Source: Methylocystis sp.
GTDB taxonomy: Bacteria; Pseudomonadota; Alphaproteobacteria; Rhizobiales; Beijerinckiaceae
Direction of reading: 5' to 3'
Assembly: GCF_021731785.1 (NCBI RefSeq)
Contig: NZ_JAKFWS010000058.1
Coordinates: 1 to 49,602, forward strand
Length of the DNA stretch: 49,602 nt
Shown piece by piece: positions 37,229 through 45,455 of this stretch (the stretch's first letter is position 1; each line of letters starts with the position of its first letter). A program made the translations under genes and the position numbers. Below the pieces are notes generated by a model. It saw nothing but the letters and a program-made list of their open reading frames with translations, was not told the DNA's origin and did not search any database.

Positions 37229-37947
37229 CCGATCTCGCGCTCGGTCCACAGCAGCAGCAGATGACGCGAGAGGGCGACCGTCCGCCCTCGGACCCGGACC
37301 GGGTCAGGCCGCCGTGGCTTCGCTCGGTAACGACCGCCGTGGTCATCGGCGCCCACATCCTGGTCTTCGGCATACTTGCCTATTCGGCCAAGCCGAACGC
37401 GATCTCCCTCGACTCGGTCAGCATGGACCTCGTGTCGGAAGGCGACTTCTTCGAGCAGGAGGAAGTCGCCGAAGCCGACGACACGCCGCCGCCCGAAGCG
37501 GTCGAGGAGCCCGATATCGCGCTGCCGCCGCCGGTGGTCATGGCGCCCGACGCCGTGCCCCTGCCGGCAAAGAAGGAAGATGTCGACGAGATCAAGAAGA
37601 AGGTCGAGCAGCAGCAAGTCCAGCGCGCGCAGCAGCGTCAGCAGGCGCAGGCGCGCAGGCGCTACGGCGCGCCGGAAGGACAGGCCGCGAGTTCGGGCGC
37701 ATCCCAGGCCACGTGTCTTGCCCATATCGCCGCGGCGCTTCGCCGGCACACGCCTGGCTCGACGAGCCTCGGCCCGGGCCATGCGCATGTGACGTTCCAC
37801 GTCAATCCGGGCGGCGGTCTGTCGGGCGTTGCGGCGTCGGGGTCGACGTCGGCGCATGCGGCTCTGGCCCGGCGGATCGTGTCGTCCTCGCGCGGTCCAA
37901 GCATGTGCGGCTCGGCCTATGTCAGCCAGGCGTTCGCCTTCCATTGA
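37225..37947 (+). CDS. tonB: TonB energy-transducing protein
   Basis: 240 residues. One transmembrane helix at about 35-53 (SVTTAVVIGAHILVFGILAY), an acidic Pro/Glu stretch (80-105), a Gln/Arg/Lys coiled-coil-like section (120-150), and a C-terminal TonB domain. The domain has a Cys at each end (SQATCLAHI, PSMCGSAYV), which could form a disulfide, and finishes VSQAFAFH. It should drive the receptor at 32.3 kb; the clustering supports this. Confidence 0.9.
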   Translation: MTDLALGPQQQQMTREGDRPPSDPDRVRPPWLRSVTTAVVIGAHILVFGILAYSAKPNAISLDSVSMDLVSEGDFFEQEEVAEADDTPPPEAVEEPDIALPPPVVMAPDAVPLPAKKEDVDEIKKKVEQQQVQRAQQRQQAQARRRYGAPEGQAASSGASQATCLAHIAAALRRHTPGSTSLGPGHAHVTFHVNPGGGLSGVAASGSTSAHAALARRIVSSSRGPSMCGSAYVSQAFAFH

Positions 37948-38011
37948 CGTCAATCGACGGCGGACGCTCGCGCCCGCCGTCATCATACGTTTTGAAATGT
38001 TTGGGGGGATG

Positions 38012-38479
38012 ATGAGGCTGGCGCGATTGCTTACCCTCGCCGCGGCGCTCGTAGCGCTCGCGGCTCACGTAGCGCACGCCGAGAACGCCAAGCCCGCGGC
38101 TGCGCCAGCGCAGGCTCCTGCGTCATCGCAAACTCCTGCGCCGACGCGCACAGCGACGCCTACTGCGCCGGCGACCCCGCAGGGAGCGACCGCGCCCGCG
38201 GCCGCTCCGGCGTTGTCGGAAAGCAAGTTCCTTGGGGCGCTCTACACCGCGATCGCCAAGCAAACGCCCACGGAGAGTCCTGCCGGCGAGGGTGAAGTGA
38301 CCGCCAGCTTTCACGTCAACGCGCAAGGCAAGATCGACAAGGTGACGATCGACAAGACGTCCAGTCCTGCTTTGGCGGAGGCGGTGAAAAAAATCCTGTC
38401 GAGCGTTGAAGCGCCACCACCGCCCGGCGGATCCATGGACGTGGGACAGACGTTCAAATTCCGCGGGACGCCAAATTGA
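38012..38479 (+). CDS. secreted TonB-C-terminal-like protein
   Basis: 155 residues. Signal peptide MRLARLLTLAAALVALAAHVAHA, an Ala/Pro/Thr linker of about 40 residues, then a TonB-like C-terminal domain (GEVTASFHVNAQGKIDKVTIDKT, EAPPPPGGSMDVGQTFKFRG). It has no membrane anchor. Starts at 37997, 38009 and 38012 are possible; GGGGGG precedes the last two. It lies 64 bp after tonB, probably in the same operon. Confidence 0.72.
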   Translation: MRLARLLTLAAALVALAAHVAHAENAKPAAAPAQAPASSQTPAPTRTATPTAPATPQGATAPAAAPALSESKFLGALYTAIAKQTPTESPAGEGEVTASFHVNAQGKIDKVTIDKTSSPALAEAVKKILSSVEAPPPPGGSMDVGQTFKFRGTPN

Positions 38480-38542
38480 ATCCGTCCGCGAAGAGCGCCG
38501 GATGAAAGCGCATAGAGACGCGCGTTTTTGAAGGAGGGAGAG

Positions 38543-39079
38543 ATGCGGCAAATTTCTCGACTGATGTTAGGTCTTTCGGCGCTGGCCTTCGCCGGCGCGT
38601 TCAGCGCAAGCGGACCGGCCCGGGCGCAGAGCGAAGCGCCCAAGCCCAAAGCCGAAGAGAGCGCCGAGCCGAAGCGGGAGGAGAACAAGGAGACGAAGCG
38701 CGAGGAAAAAACCGAAAAGCGCGACGACAAGACCGACATGCGGGGCGAACAGAAGCCGAAGGCGGCGCGGGGCGACACGTCCGCCGAGAAATCCGCTGAG
38801 AAATCCGCAGAGAAAAAGAACCGAGCCGACAACGGCGTCTATATGCGCAAGCTGGGCCAGCTCATCCGGGCGCGCTCGCCGGGCGCAACGCAACTTGGCG
38901 AAGGAAACGCCATCGTCCGCTTTCGTCTGGGCGCTTCGGGCGCGCCCAATAGCGTCACCGTCGTTTCGGCGTCGACGCCGCGGCACGGCCAATTGGCGCG
39001 CTCGATCGTGTCGGGACTGCGGGCGCCGCCGCCGCCCGGCGGCTCCTATGACGGCGTGCAGAGTTTTCGATTTCACTAG
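38543..39079 (+). CDS. secreted Lys/Glu-rich TonB-C-terminal-like protein
   Basis: 178 residues from the ATG at 38543, with AAGGAGG upstream. A signal peptide is followed by a strongly charged Lys/Glu/Pro region with EKSAEKSAEKK repeats (residues 28-95), probably an extended rod. The TonB-like domain then ends RAPPPPGGSYDGVQSFRFH. The layout resembles TonB without the inner-membrane helix. It is the third TonB-like protein in a row. Confidence 0.72.
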   Translation: MRQISRLMLGLSALAFAGAFSASGPARAQSEAPKPKAEESAEPKREENKETKREEKTEKRDDKTDMRGEQKPKAARGDTSAEKSAEKSAEKKNRADNGVYMRKLGQLIRARSPGATQLGEGNAIVRFRLGASGAPNSVTVVSASTPRHGQLARSIVSGLRAPPPPGGSYDGVQSFRFH

Positions 39080-39086
39080 CGCGGCG

Positions 39087-39190
39087 TGAAAAGTGGAACC
39101 CGGCTTTTCGCGTGGAGCGCACTCTAAGTTTTTGAGATCGATCCTCCGTCTTTGGGCGATGCCGCCTTAAAGGCGGCGTCATCCAGCCGG
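39087..39190 (+). repeat. dispersed palindromic repeat, copy A
   Basis: Starts GCGTGAAAAGTGGAACCCGG, continues CTTTTCGCGTGGAGCGC and ACTCTAAGTTTTTGAG, and ends in a hairpin (GATGCCGCCT / AGGCGGCGTC). It shares order and core words with the copy at 41454-41563. Confidence 0.6.
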
Positions 39191-39247
39191 TGCGCCTCGC
39201 ACGGCCGTCAAGGCGTCGGCGTCCGGCGTGGCAAACAGGAGAGAAGA

Positions 39248-40576
39248 ATGAAGCGCATCGCCTTTGGCCTACTCGCCGTTTGCCTTCCCGTCGCCGCGCT
39301 CGCAGGGCAAGACGCTCCGCCGGCTCCCATAAGCGCGGACAAAACGGATTCGCCGCCTGCCAACGCCAATAAGGATGCGCCCGCGCCGGCGGCGCAATCG
39401 GCGACACACGCCGCGGCGGGCCATCGCCCCGCCCCCGCTTGCGCCGAAGCGAAGGTCGACTGCGCGATGACCGCCGTTCCCGCCTTCGCCAAGGACGGAC
39501 GACTGTGGGTCGCCTTCTCCGTCGGCAAGACGGTTTACGCCGCGGCGTCTTCGGACAATGGCAAGGCATTTTCCGCGCCGGCGGCGATCGCCACGGTCGA
39601 CGACGGCGTGATCGACGCGCATGGCGACGCCCGCCCGAAAATCGTGGCGCTCAATGACGGGAGCCTGCTCGCGACCTATACGACGCGGCCCGACAAGCAG
39701 ATGATCGGCACGATCTTTACCGCCCGCTCGACCGACGGCGGCAAGAGCTTCTCGGCGCCGCAGCCGCTTCTGAGCGAAGGCGGCCAGCGCTTCGACAGCA
39801 TCGTCGTCAACCGCAAGGGCCGCATCTATGCCGGCTGGCTCGACAAGACGCATGCGCTCAAAGCCAAGGCCGAAGGCAAGGAGTTCCTGGGGAGCGGCGT
39901 CGCCTTCGGCTATTCCGACGACGGCGGCAAGTCGTTCAAGGGCAAGTCGATTCTCATCGATCACGCCTGCGAGTGCTGCCGCATGTCGGGCGCGCTCGAC
40001 AAGGACGGAACGCCGGTCTTCGCCTGGCGGCAAGTGCTGGATGGCAACGTCCGCGACCATATGGTCGCGAAACTCTCTGCGGACGCGACGCAGGCGACGG
40101 CGACGCGCGTATCGGACGATGACTGGTCGATCAACAGCTGTCCGCATCACGGACCGTCGATCGCCATCGACGCCTCCGGCGCGTGGCATGTTGTCTGGTT
40201 CACCAAAGGCAAGAACCGACAGGGCCTGTTCTATGCTCGCAGCCTCGACGGCGGCAAAAGCTTCTCGCAACCCGAGCAAATCGGCGACGACGCGCGCACG
40301 CCGGGACATCCGACGCTGATCGCGGCGAAGGGCCGCCTCTATCGCGTCTGGAAGGAGTTCGACGGAACGACGACGACGATCGCGATGCAAATGTCGCACG
40401 ATAACGGCAAGAGCTGGAGCGCGCCGCGCGTTGTAGCGCAAACATTGGACGCCTCCGACCATCCGGAACTCATCGCCCATAAGGGCGCCGTCTATCTGTC
40501 TTGGCTCACGCATAAGGAAGGCTATCGCCTCATGCCTCTGCCGCGGGACGAGAAAAGCGCGGCGGCGGCGCAGTGA
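39248..40576 (+). CDS. secreted BNR/Asp-box beta-propeller with a Cys cluster
   Basis: 442 residues from the ATG at 39248, with AGGAGA upstream. A signal peptide and a Pro/Ala linker precede a sialidase-like propeller with five Asp-boxes (SSDNGKAFS, STDGGKSFS, SDDGGKSFK, SLDGGKSFS, SHDNGKSWS). Mid-protein, DHACECCRMSG packs three Cys, one His and one Met; SCPHHGP adds another Cys and two His. The sialidase Arg triad is not evident, so glycosidase activity is doubtful. A metal-binding periplasmic role is more likely given the TonB cluster, but it is inference. The stop overlaps the next gene (TGATG). Confidence 0.8.
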   Translation: MKRIAFGLLAVCLPVAALAGQDAPPAPISADKTDSPPANANKDAPAPAAQSATHAAAGHRPAPACAEAKVDCAMTAVPAFAKDGRLWVAFSVGKTVYAAASSDNGKAFSAPAAIATVDDGVIDAHGDARPKIVALNDGSLLATYTTRPDKQMIGTIFTARSTDGGKSFSAPQPLLSEGGQRFDSIVVNRKGRIYAGWLDKTHALKAKAEGKEFLGSGVAFGYSDDGGKSFKGKSILIDHACECCRMSGALDKDGTPVFAWRQVLDGNVRDHMVAKLSADATQATATRVSDDDWSINSCPHHGPSIAIDASGAWHVVWFTKGKNRQGLFYARSLDGGKSFSQPEQIGDDARTPGHPTLIAAKGRLYRVWKEFDGTTTTIAMQMSHDNGKSWSAPRVVAQTLDASDHPELIAHKGAVYLSWLTHKEGYRLMPLPRDEKSAAAAQ

Positions 40577-41193
40577 TGCAGATTTTGCCTCATTGCTTCG
40601 GCGACGCCTCCCCATGGGCGCGTTGCGCGCGATCGGGATTCCAGCAAAGGCCAAAGACGCATGCCGCGACTCTGGATGCCCGATCGCCGCGACGCGGCGT
40701 GGCGCATGACAGCCCAGTGCGCCTATTCGCCGTCGCTCTCGCCTTTGCGCTCGCCGCGAGCGGCGCGGCCGCGTTCGACTTCAAGCCTTATGGCCGCGGC
40801 GCCTTCGCGCAATTGACCAGGGCGCACGCCGGCAGGCCGCTCATTGTGCATTTCTGGTCGTTGACCTGTCCGCCCTGCCTCGTCGAATTGCCGCAATGGG
40901 CGAAGTTCGCCGCCGAGAAACGGGGGATCGACTTCGTCTTCGTCAACACCGACGGCGACGAGGACCGCGCGCGCGCACGCATGCGCATCGAGAAGGCCGG
41001 GCTCTTGGGCGCCGACCACTACGGCTTCGCCGACGACTTCGTCGAAAAGCTCTATTTCGAAGCCGACAAGACTTGGCGCGGAGAATTGCCTTTTACGGCG
41101 CTCGTCGCCCCGGACGGCGGCGTGGTGACGGTGACCGGCGCCATCGACGATCCGCTGATCGTCGAATGGCTGGAGAAGCGCGCCCCCAAGTAG
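40576..41193 (+). CDS. TlpA-like periplasmic thioredoxin
   Basis: About 205 residues from the ATG overlapping the BNR stop. The first 48 residues are unlike a normal export signal; a GTG at 40717 would give a clean signal peptide (VRLFAVALAFALAASGAAA). The mature part is a thioredoxin fold with FWSLTCPPCLVELPQWAKF, CxxC as CPPC, and a cis-Pro loop (GELPFTALVAPDG). TlpA/Sco-like proteins keep periplasmic Cys reduced or help load copper into oxidases. It probably serves the Cys-rich proteins of this locus. Confidence 0.82.
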   Translation: MQILPHCFGDASPWARCARSGFQQRPKTHAATLDARSPRRGVAHDSPVRLFAVALAFALAASGAAAFDFKPYGRGAFAQLTRAHAGRPLIVHFWSLTCPPCLVELPQWAKFAAEKRGIDFVFVNTDGDEDRARARMRIEKAGLLGADHYGFADDFVEKLYFEADKTWRGELPFTALVAPDGGVVTVTGAIDDPLIVEWLEKRAPK

Positions 41194-41226
41194 GCCCCCG
41201 AGCTTAAAGGCTCCTTGTGCGACCGC

Positions 41227-41427
41227 TTACCAGCGGCCTCGCGCGTACAGCACGCCGAGAACAATAAGAAGCGCCAGCAGTTGCAGTCCGACGCGCCAGC
41301 GCATGAGCTTCTGGGCGCGGGCCGGCGCGCCTTGTCCGCCGCGAAACATATTGATAAAGCCGGCGACGACGACGAGAGCGACCGCCGCGACGGCGACAAT
41401 CACCAGTAGATTTGAAGAACTTGGCAT
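41227..41427 (-). CDS. twin-transmembrane HIG1-like protein
   Basis: 66 residues with two hydrophobic helices (LLVIVAVAAVALVVVAGFIN and GLQLLALLIVLGVLYARGRW) joined by a basic loop ending in QKLMRWRV. This matches the Rhizobiales twin-transmembrane (HIG_1_N) family, related to eukaryotic hypoxia-induced oxidase factors. The role in bacteria is unknown. GGGAGAAG lies upstream of the ATG. Confidence 0.8.
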   Translation of the reverse strand: MPSSSNLLVIVAVAAVALVVVAGFINMFRGGQGAPARAQKLMRWRVGLQLLALLIVLGVLYARGRW

Positions 41428-41453
41428 AAGCGGCGCTTCTCCCTAGAGCGCGG

Positions 41454-41563
41454 CTCGCGAAAAAGTGGGAACCGGTTTTTCGCGTAGAGCGCGCTCTAAA
41501 CTTTTGGAATCCATCACGTTAGCTGCGTGTAGGCGATTCCGCCTAAACGCAGCGTGATCTATG
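41454..41563 (+). repeat. dispersed palindromic repeat, copy B
   Basis: GCGAAAAAGTGGGAACCGG then TTTTTCGCGTAGAGCGC and GCTCTAAACTTTTGGAATCC, followed by a long hairpin: ATCACG/CGTGAT, CTGCGT/ACGCAG and TAGGCG/CGCCTA around an ATTC loop (41513-41558). The most complete copy in the window. Confidence 0.7.
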
Positions 41564-41603
41564 CGCTGCGCTGTAGAGAAGCCCGCGCCCCGCCGCAAGG
41601 CGT

Positions 41604-44069
41604 TTATCGCCGCAGCAGCCGCTGAAGATAATCAAGTTCTTCCTGCGGGCGCTCCGGCTGGCCGAGCCTGCGGCGCAATTCTTCCTGTACGCGATGGGCG
41701 CGCTGCGCCGGCGGCAGCCCGAGCGGATCATATTTGCCGGAGAGATCAGGACGGTTGCCGTCGCCCGACGCGCGGCCGAGCGGATCGCGGCCTTTGCCGC
41801 GGCGCCCGCGCCGGCCGGGGCCGCCCCCCTCCTCCTCGGCGCTTTCGTCGCCCTCCCCGCGCATCTGCTGCGCCAGCCTGTCGGCGCCTTTACGCAAGGC
41901 CTGCACGGCGCGGCCCTGCGCGTCGACCGCCCTGCCGCGTCCTTCTCCCGCCTTGCCGAGCGCCTCTTCCGCCTCCTTCATCGCGCGACGTGCGTCGTCC
42001 AGCTCTTCGCCGGCCTCGGCGCCGCCCTCGCGCAGCGCATCCTGTTGCCGCTCCAGCCGTTCGCGCAGCGCCTGCTGGCGCTTGCGTTCAGCGCCGGCGT
42101 CGTCGCTGCGCGGCTGGCCGTTTTGACGGCGCCCGCGCGAGGCGCGCGGCTCGGTCTCGTCTTCGGCCGAATTCATCCCCTGAAAGGTTTCGTCGCGCAA
42201 TTGTTGCTCTTCGCGCGACAGCTGATCGAGTTCGCTGAGCGCGCGCGCCATTTCGCGCCCGCGCGCCCGCCGCCCCCCTGCGCCTTGCGCCGACTGGACA
42301 TTTTCGAGAATGTCCTGAAGTTCGTCTAGGAGCCGTTGCGCCTGAGCCATGTCGCCGGACTTCATGGCTCTGTTGATCTCATCGAGCATCGACTGCAACT
42401 CGTCGGGCGTGACTGAGTCGGCGCCCCCTTCCGCCTCTTGCAGCGGCGCTCCAGGAGGCGGCAATCGGGCGCCCAGCTGCTGGAGAAATTTGTCGAGCGC
42501 GGCGCGAAGCTCCTCGGCGCGCTGGCCGATCTCCTCCGCGCTGTCGCCGCGCGCGATCGCGTCCTTCAATTCGCGCTCGGCGGCCCGCAGCTCGCGCTCG
42601 GCCTGCGAAATGTCGCCTTCTTCGAGACTGAGCGCCATCGCCCAGAGCATCTCGGAGACGCCGCGCAAATCATCGTCGTCGCGCGCGGCCTCGAGTCCAC
42701 GGCGCGCCTCGCGCAATCCAAGATGGATGGCCGAAGGCGTATCGAAGGCTTCGGGGGCGACCGACAGGGCTTCGAGCGCTGTGCGGACGTTCGCGCGCGA
42801 ATCCGGATCGAGCGCGAGAATGCGTCTCTGTTCGGCGAGCGCGCGCGCGAGCGGCTTGACGAAGCGGCGCTGCGGCAGGACCGCCTCGATCGATTCGGAC
42901 GCGCCTTCATTGTCCGCGGCGTCCTTGGCGACGAGGCGCATGTTGAGTTTCGCGCCGCCGAAGGGACTATCGGCGAGATCGATCGTCGCCCTGGCCTCGC
43001 CCTGGCCGCCGCCGCCAGGCGGCAGGGCGAGCGCAAGCCGTGGCGGCTCATACAGCGCCCGGCGCCCGCCCGGCGGCTTGCTAAAAACGGCTTCGGCGCC
43101 GACGACGCCATAATCGTCGGTGGCGCGGAACGCCAAGGTCATCGAGCCGCGAGCGTTATTGCGCGGCCTTTCCGCGAGCGTGATGGTCGGCGGCGTGTCG
43201 GGGATCGCCACGAGATCGAAACGCCGACCGTCGGAAAGCACCAGCCGCGCGGCGCCCGTGAGCTTGTAGGCCTGCTCTTTTGGCGGCTCATTTTGCGAAT
43301 CGTCGCTGGTCTGCCGCGCTGCCACGAGTCCGCCGGAGACCGACAGGCCGGCGTCCGGCGGGCGAATGCGCAGCGTCGAATTGACCGGCGCTTCGATCGG
43401 CGTCTCGCCCTCTTTGGCGAGCACGATCGGCGGACGGCTCGTATAGACGGGCGGCTCAAGCCAGGCGTCGATGCGCGTGCTGGCCCCGAAGTTGGCTGCC
43501 GCGCGCCAGTCGAAGGCGGCGGCGAGGCGCGCGCGCTTTTCGTCGCCGGCCGCAAATCCGGCTGCGACCGCGGCGACAAGGGCGAGCGCGCGCAGGGCAT
43601 AGGGGTCGCGCTGCGGAACCCGCGCATGCGGCGCCTCGATCGGCGTCTTCGCCAATGCCTGCTCGAGACGCTGACGATGCAACGCCCACAAAGTCTCTAC
43701 GGCTGTGTCAGCGTTTTGAGTGGCGAGGCGGTCTTCGAGCGACGAGGCTGGTCGCAAACCGGCGTCGGCGCTGCGGTCCAGCCGATCGAGCGCGGCGGCG
43801 CGATGCGGCCAGCCGCGCGCAACTTCCCTGGCGACGACAAAAAGCGCCGCGAAGCCGAAAAGCGCCACGCCAACGATGCGCGCCTCAAGCGGCGCCCCGC
43901 CCCAGAACCCCAGCCAGGAGAGCGCCAAAAAGAACAGGACAATGGTAGCGAGCGCCAAGCCGACCCGCCAGGCGCGCTCGGCGACGATCGCGAGCGCCGA
44001 GCGGCGCAGCATACCCTCGAGGCGCGGCGACGCCCCCGCATTGCCGTCCTGATGTTGAAGCTCGTCCAT
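41604..44069 (-). CDS. DUF4175 / TIGR02302 large membrane protein
   Basis: 821 residues. Two or three transmembrane helices near the N-terminus (WRVGLALATIVLFFLALSWLGFW, IVGVALFGFAALFVVA, and one near 170-185) are followed by a periplasmic beta-rich region. A long charged Glu/Arg/Gln region (about 520-800) is likely coiled coil and low complexity (EEGGGPGRRGRRGKGRD). This matches the alphaproteobacterial TIGR02302 family of unknown function. GGAG lies six bases before the ATG. It stands alone on its strand. Confidence 0.88.
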   Translation of the reverse strand: MDELQHQDGNAGASPRLEGMLRRSALAIVAERAWRVGLALATIVLFFLALSWLGFWGGAPLEARIVGVALFGFAALFVVAREVARGWPHRAAALDRLDRSADAGLRPASSLEDRLATQNADTAVETLWALHRQRLEQALAKTPIEAPHARVPQRDPYALRALALVAAVAAGFAAGDEKRARLAAAFDWRAAANFGASTRIDAWLEPPVYTSRPPIVLAKEGETPIEAPVNSTLRIRPPDAGLSVSGGLVAARQTSDDSQNEPPKEQAYKLTGAARLVLSDGRRFDLVAIPDTPPTITLAERPRNNARGSMTLAFRATDDYGVVGAEAVFSKPPGGRRALYEPPRLALALPPGGGGQGEARATIDLADSPFGGAKLNMRLVAKDAADNEGASESIEAVLPQRRFVKPLARALAEQRRILALDPDSRANVRTALEALSVAPEAFDTPSAIHLGLREARRGLEAARDDDDLRGVSEMLWAMALSLEEGDISQAERELRAAERELKDAIARGDSAEEIGQRAEELRAALDKFLQQLGARLPPPGAPLQEAEGGADSVTPDELQSMLDEINRAMKSGDMAQAQRLLDELQDILENVQSAQGAGGRRARGREMARALSELDQLSREEQQLRDETFQGMNSAEDETEPRASRGRRQNGQPRSDDAGAERKRQQALRERLERQQDALREGGAEAGEELDDARRAMKEAEEALGKAGEGRGRAVDAQGRAVQALRKGADRLAQQMRGEGDESAEEEGGGPGRRGRRGKGRDPLGRASGDGNRPDLSGKYDPLGLPPAQRAHRVQEELRRRLGQPERPQEELDYLQRLLRR

Positions 44070-44193
44070 TCACTCTCCAAGAACCGCGCCGACGACAATG
44101 ACGGTTTCATCGCATTGAGACAAACTTGGCCGTTGAAGAACGACCCAGTCCAGAGCATTGGCATATCGACGGCGGCGCGCGGTATCATCTCCC

Positions 44194-44706
44194 ATGATCC
44201 GCAAACCCAAGGGCGACGTCGTTGGCGACGTCGTTTCGCCCCCGATTCTCGATCTCGCTCTTTTGCCCGCGCCCGTCGCCAAACTCCGCGACAGGATTCT
44301 CGCCGCTTGCGAAACGGGCGATGTCGAAGCGCTTCGCGTTCCGATCGACTGGAATGAGACGCGCCCGATTTTCGCCAAGAGCGGCGCGTTCAAGGCCGGA
44401 GCCGATCCGATCGAGATTTTGAAGACGCTTTCCTTCGACCGCAAGGGCAGCGAGACAATTTCGCTCATTCGCGCGATCTTCGCCCAGCCTTTCGTCAAGA
44501 TCGTCCGCGGACCGACGACGCTCTACGAATGGCCAGCCTTCGCGCGCCATCCGCAGGCGCCAGCGAGCGAGGACGAAACGCGCGATAGGTGGCGCTGCGT
44601 CCGGTTCGCCGATCTTTCGCGCTCCAACGCGGACGGGAAGCCGCGCGCAACGCGCATCGGCATCGCGGCGGACGGCGTCTGGCACTATTTTTGGAGCGAA
44701 GACTGA
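44194..44706 (+). CDS. conserved hypothetical protein
   Basis: 170 residues, no signal peptide or membrane helix. Hydrophobic-helical start (PPILDLALLPAPVAKLRDRILAA) and a C-terminal half with conserved-looking Trp/Tyr positions (TTLYEWPAFARHP, VWHYFWSED). I do not recognise a named domain. There is no clear ribosome site at the ATG at 44194. The frame and composition are coding-like, and it is the only plausible gene here. Confidence 0.6.
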   Translation: MIRKPKGDVVGDVVSPPILDLALLPAPVAKLRDRILAACETGDVEALRVPIDWNETRPIFAKSGAFKAGADPIEILKTLSFDRKGSETISLIRAIFAQPFVKIVRGPTTLYEWPAFARHPQAPASEDETRDRWRCVRFADLSRSNADGKPRATRIGIAADGVWHYFWSED

Positions 44707-44725
44707 AAATTCGCCGAAGCGCCGC

Positions 44726-44800
44726 TGGACAGCGCTCTCAAACTTATGGACTCTCCTCGGCGCGGCGGAATCGCCGCGCCGGGAGTGAGAAGGCCGTCCG
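44726..44800 (+). repeat. dispersed palindromic repeat, degenerate copy C
   Basis: GCGCTCTCAAACTTATGGACTC, like the core of copy B, followed by a perfect 10-bp hairpin CGGCGCGGCG / CGCCGCGCCG around GAAT. It lies between convergent genes and may terminate one of them. Confidence 0.5.
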
Positions 44801-44838
44801 GCATACTGAACGCGGACCGTCGGCTGGAGAGCATCAAG

Positions 44839-45066
44839 TTAGATTTCGCGCTCCTGCTCATGCGGCGCGGCATGCGCACGGCCTTCGTCTTCGGCGCGTT
44901 TCAACTCTTCCGCTTCTGCGCCTTCGATCGCCTGCTCGGCGTCCTTCGCCGCTTTATCGACTTTGCCGCTTTCGACGAATTTCCTGGCCGCCTCGTTATA
45001 CTGCTTGGCGGCGGTGCGGTTGCCTTCGCCTTCATTCTTCGGCTGCACGTCCTCTTGCGCGGTCAT
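44839..45066 (-). CDS. small acidic hypothetical protein
   Basis: 75 residues, all hydrophilic, rich in Ala/Glu/Lys (AAKQYNEAARKFVESGKVDKAAKDAEQAIEGAEAEELKRAE), probably helical. The family is common in Rhizobiales and unnamed. It follows the next gene upstream by 38 bp, so the two likely share an EcfG-type promoter. Confidence 0.7.
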   Translation of the reverse strand: MTAQEDVQPKNEGEGNRTAAKQYNEAARKFVESGKVDKAAKDAEQAIEGAEAEELKRAEDEGRAHAAPHEQEREI

Positions 45067-45104
45067 TGCGTTCTCCTGTCGCTTTCAGCAGCAATGGCTT
45101 CGCG

Positions 45105-45416
45105 CTAGCTGGCGCGCCGTTCATTGCGTTTGCGCGTTTCGGCGGCCTTCTTGGCGGAAGCCGAGCGTTGGGAAGCGGGACGCGACGTGGAAGCTTCGCC
45201 GCCTAGTTTGCCGCCTTTATGGGCTGCAGGATTGCCTGTCTGTGCGCCGCGGCCGGCCCCCGATTTTTTGCCGCCGCCATCGTCCTTATTGACGGTCGCC
45301 CAGGCGCGACGCTCGGCTTCTTTCTCGGACACGCCACGCTTCTCGTAACCTTCCTCGATGTGCTCCGCCTTGCGTTTCTGCTTGTCGGTATAAGCCGACT
45401 TTTCTCCCTGCGGCAT
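45105..45416 (-). CDS. small basic hydrophilic protein (often annotated plasmid stabilization protein)
   Basis: 103 residues. MPQGEKSAYTDKQKRKAEHIEEGYEKRGVSEKEAERRAWATVNK is well conserved in Rhizobiales and is usually labelled plasmid stabilization protein without evidence. The C-terminal half is Gly/Lys/Ser/Arg-rich. GGAG precedes the ATG. The EcfG-like promoter just upstream suggests a general stress role. Confidence 0.75.
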   Translation of the reverse strand: MPQGEKSAYTDKQKRKAEHIEEGYEKRGVSEKEAERRAWATVNKDDGGGKKSGAGRGAQTGNPAAHKGGKLGGEASTSRPASQRSASAKKAAETRKRNERRAS

Positions 45417-45455
45417 GGCTCATCTCCTTTTGCGCGCGATTGGGAATGAGCGACT

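Noticed and set aside
42438..44357. 639-codon open frame on the plus strand
   Set aside because: Fully antisense to the DUF4175 gene. Composition is Arg/Ala/Gly-rich and repetitive, as expected from the complementary frame of high-GC coding DNA; no ribosome site or domain.
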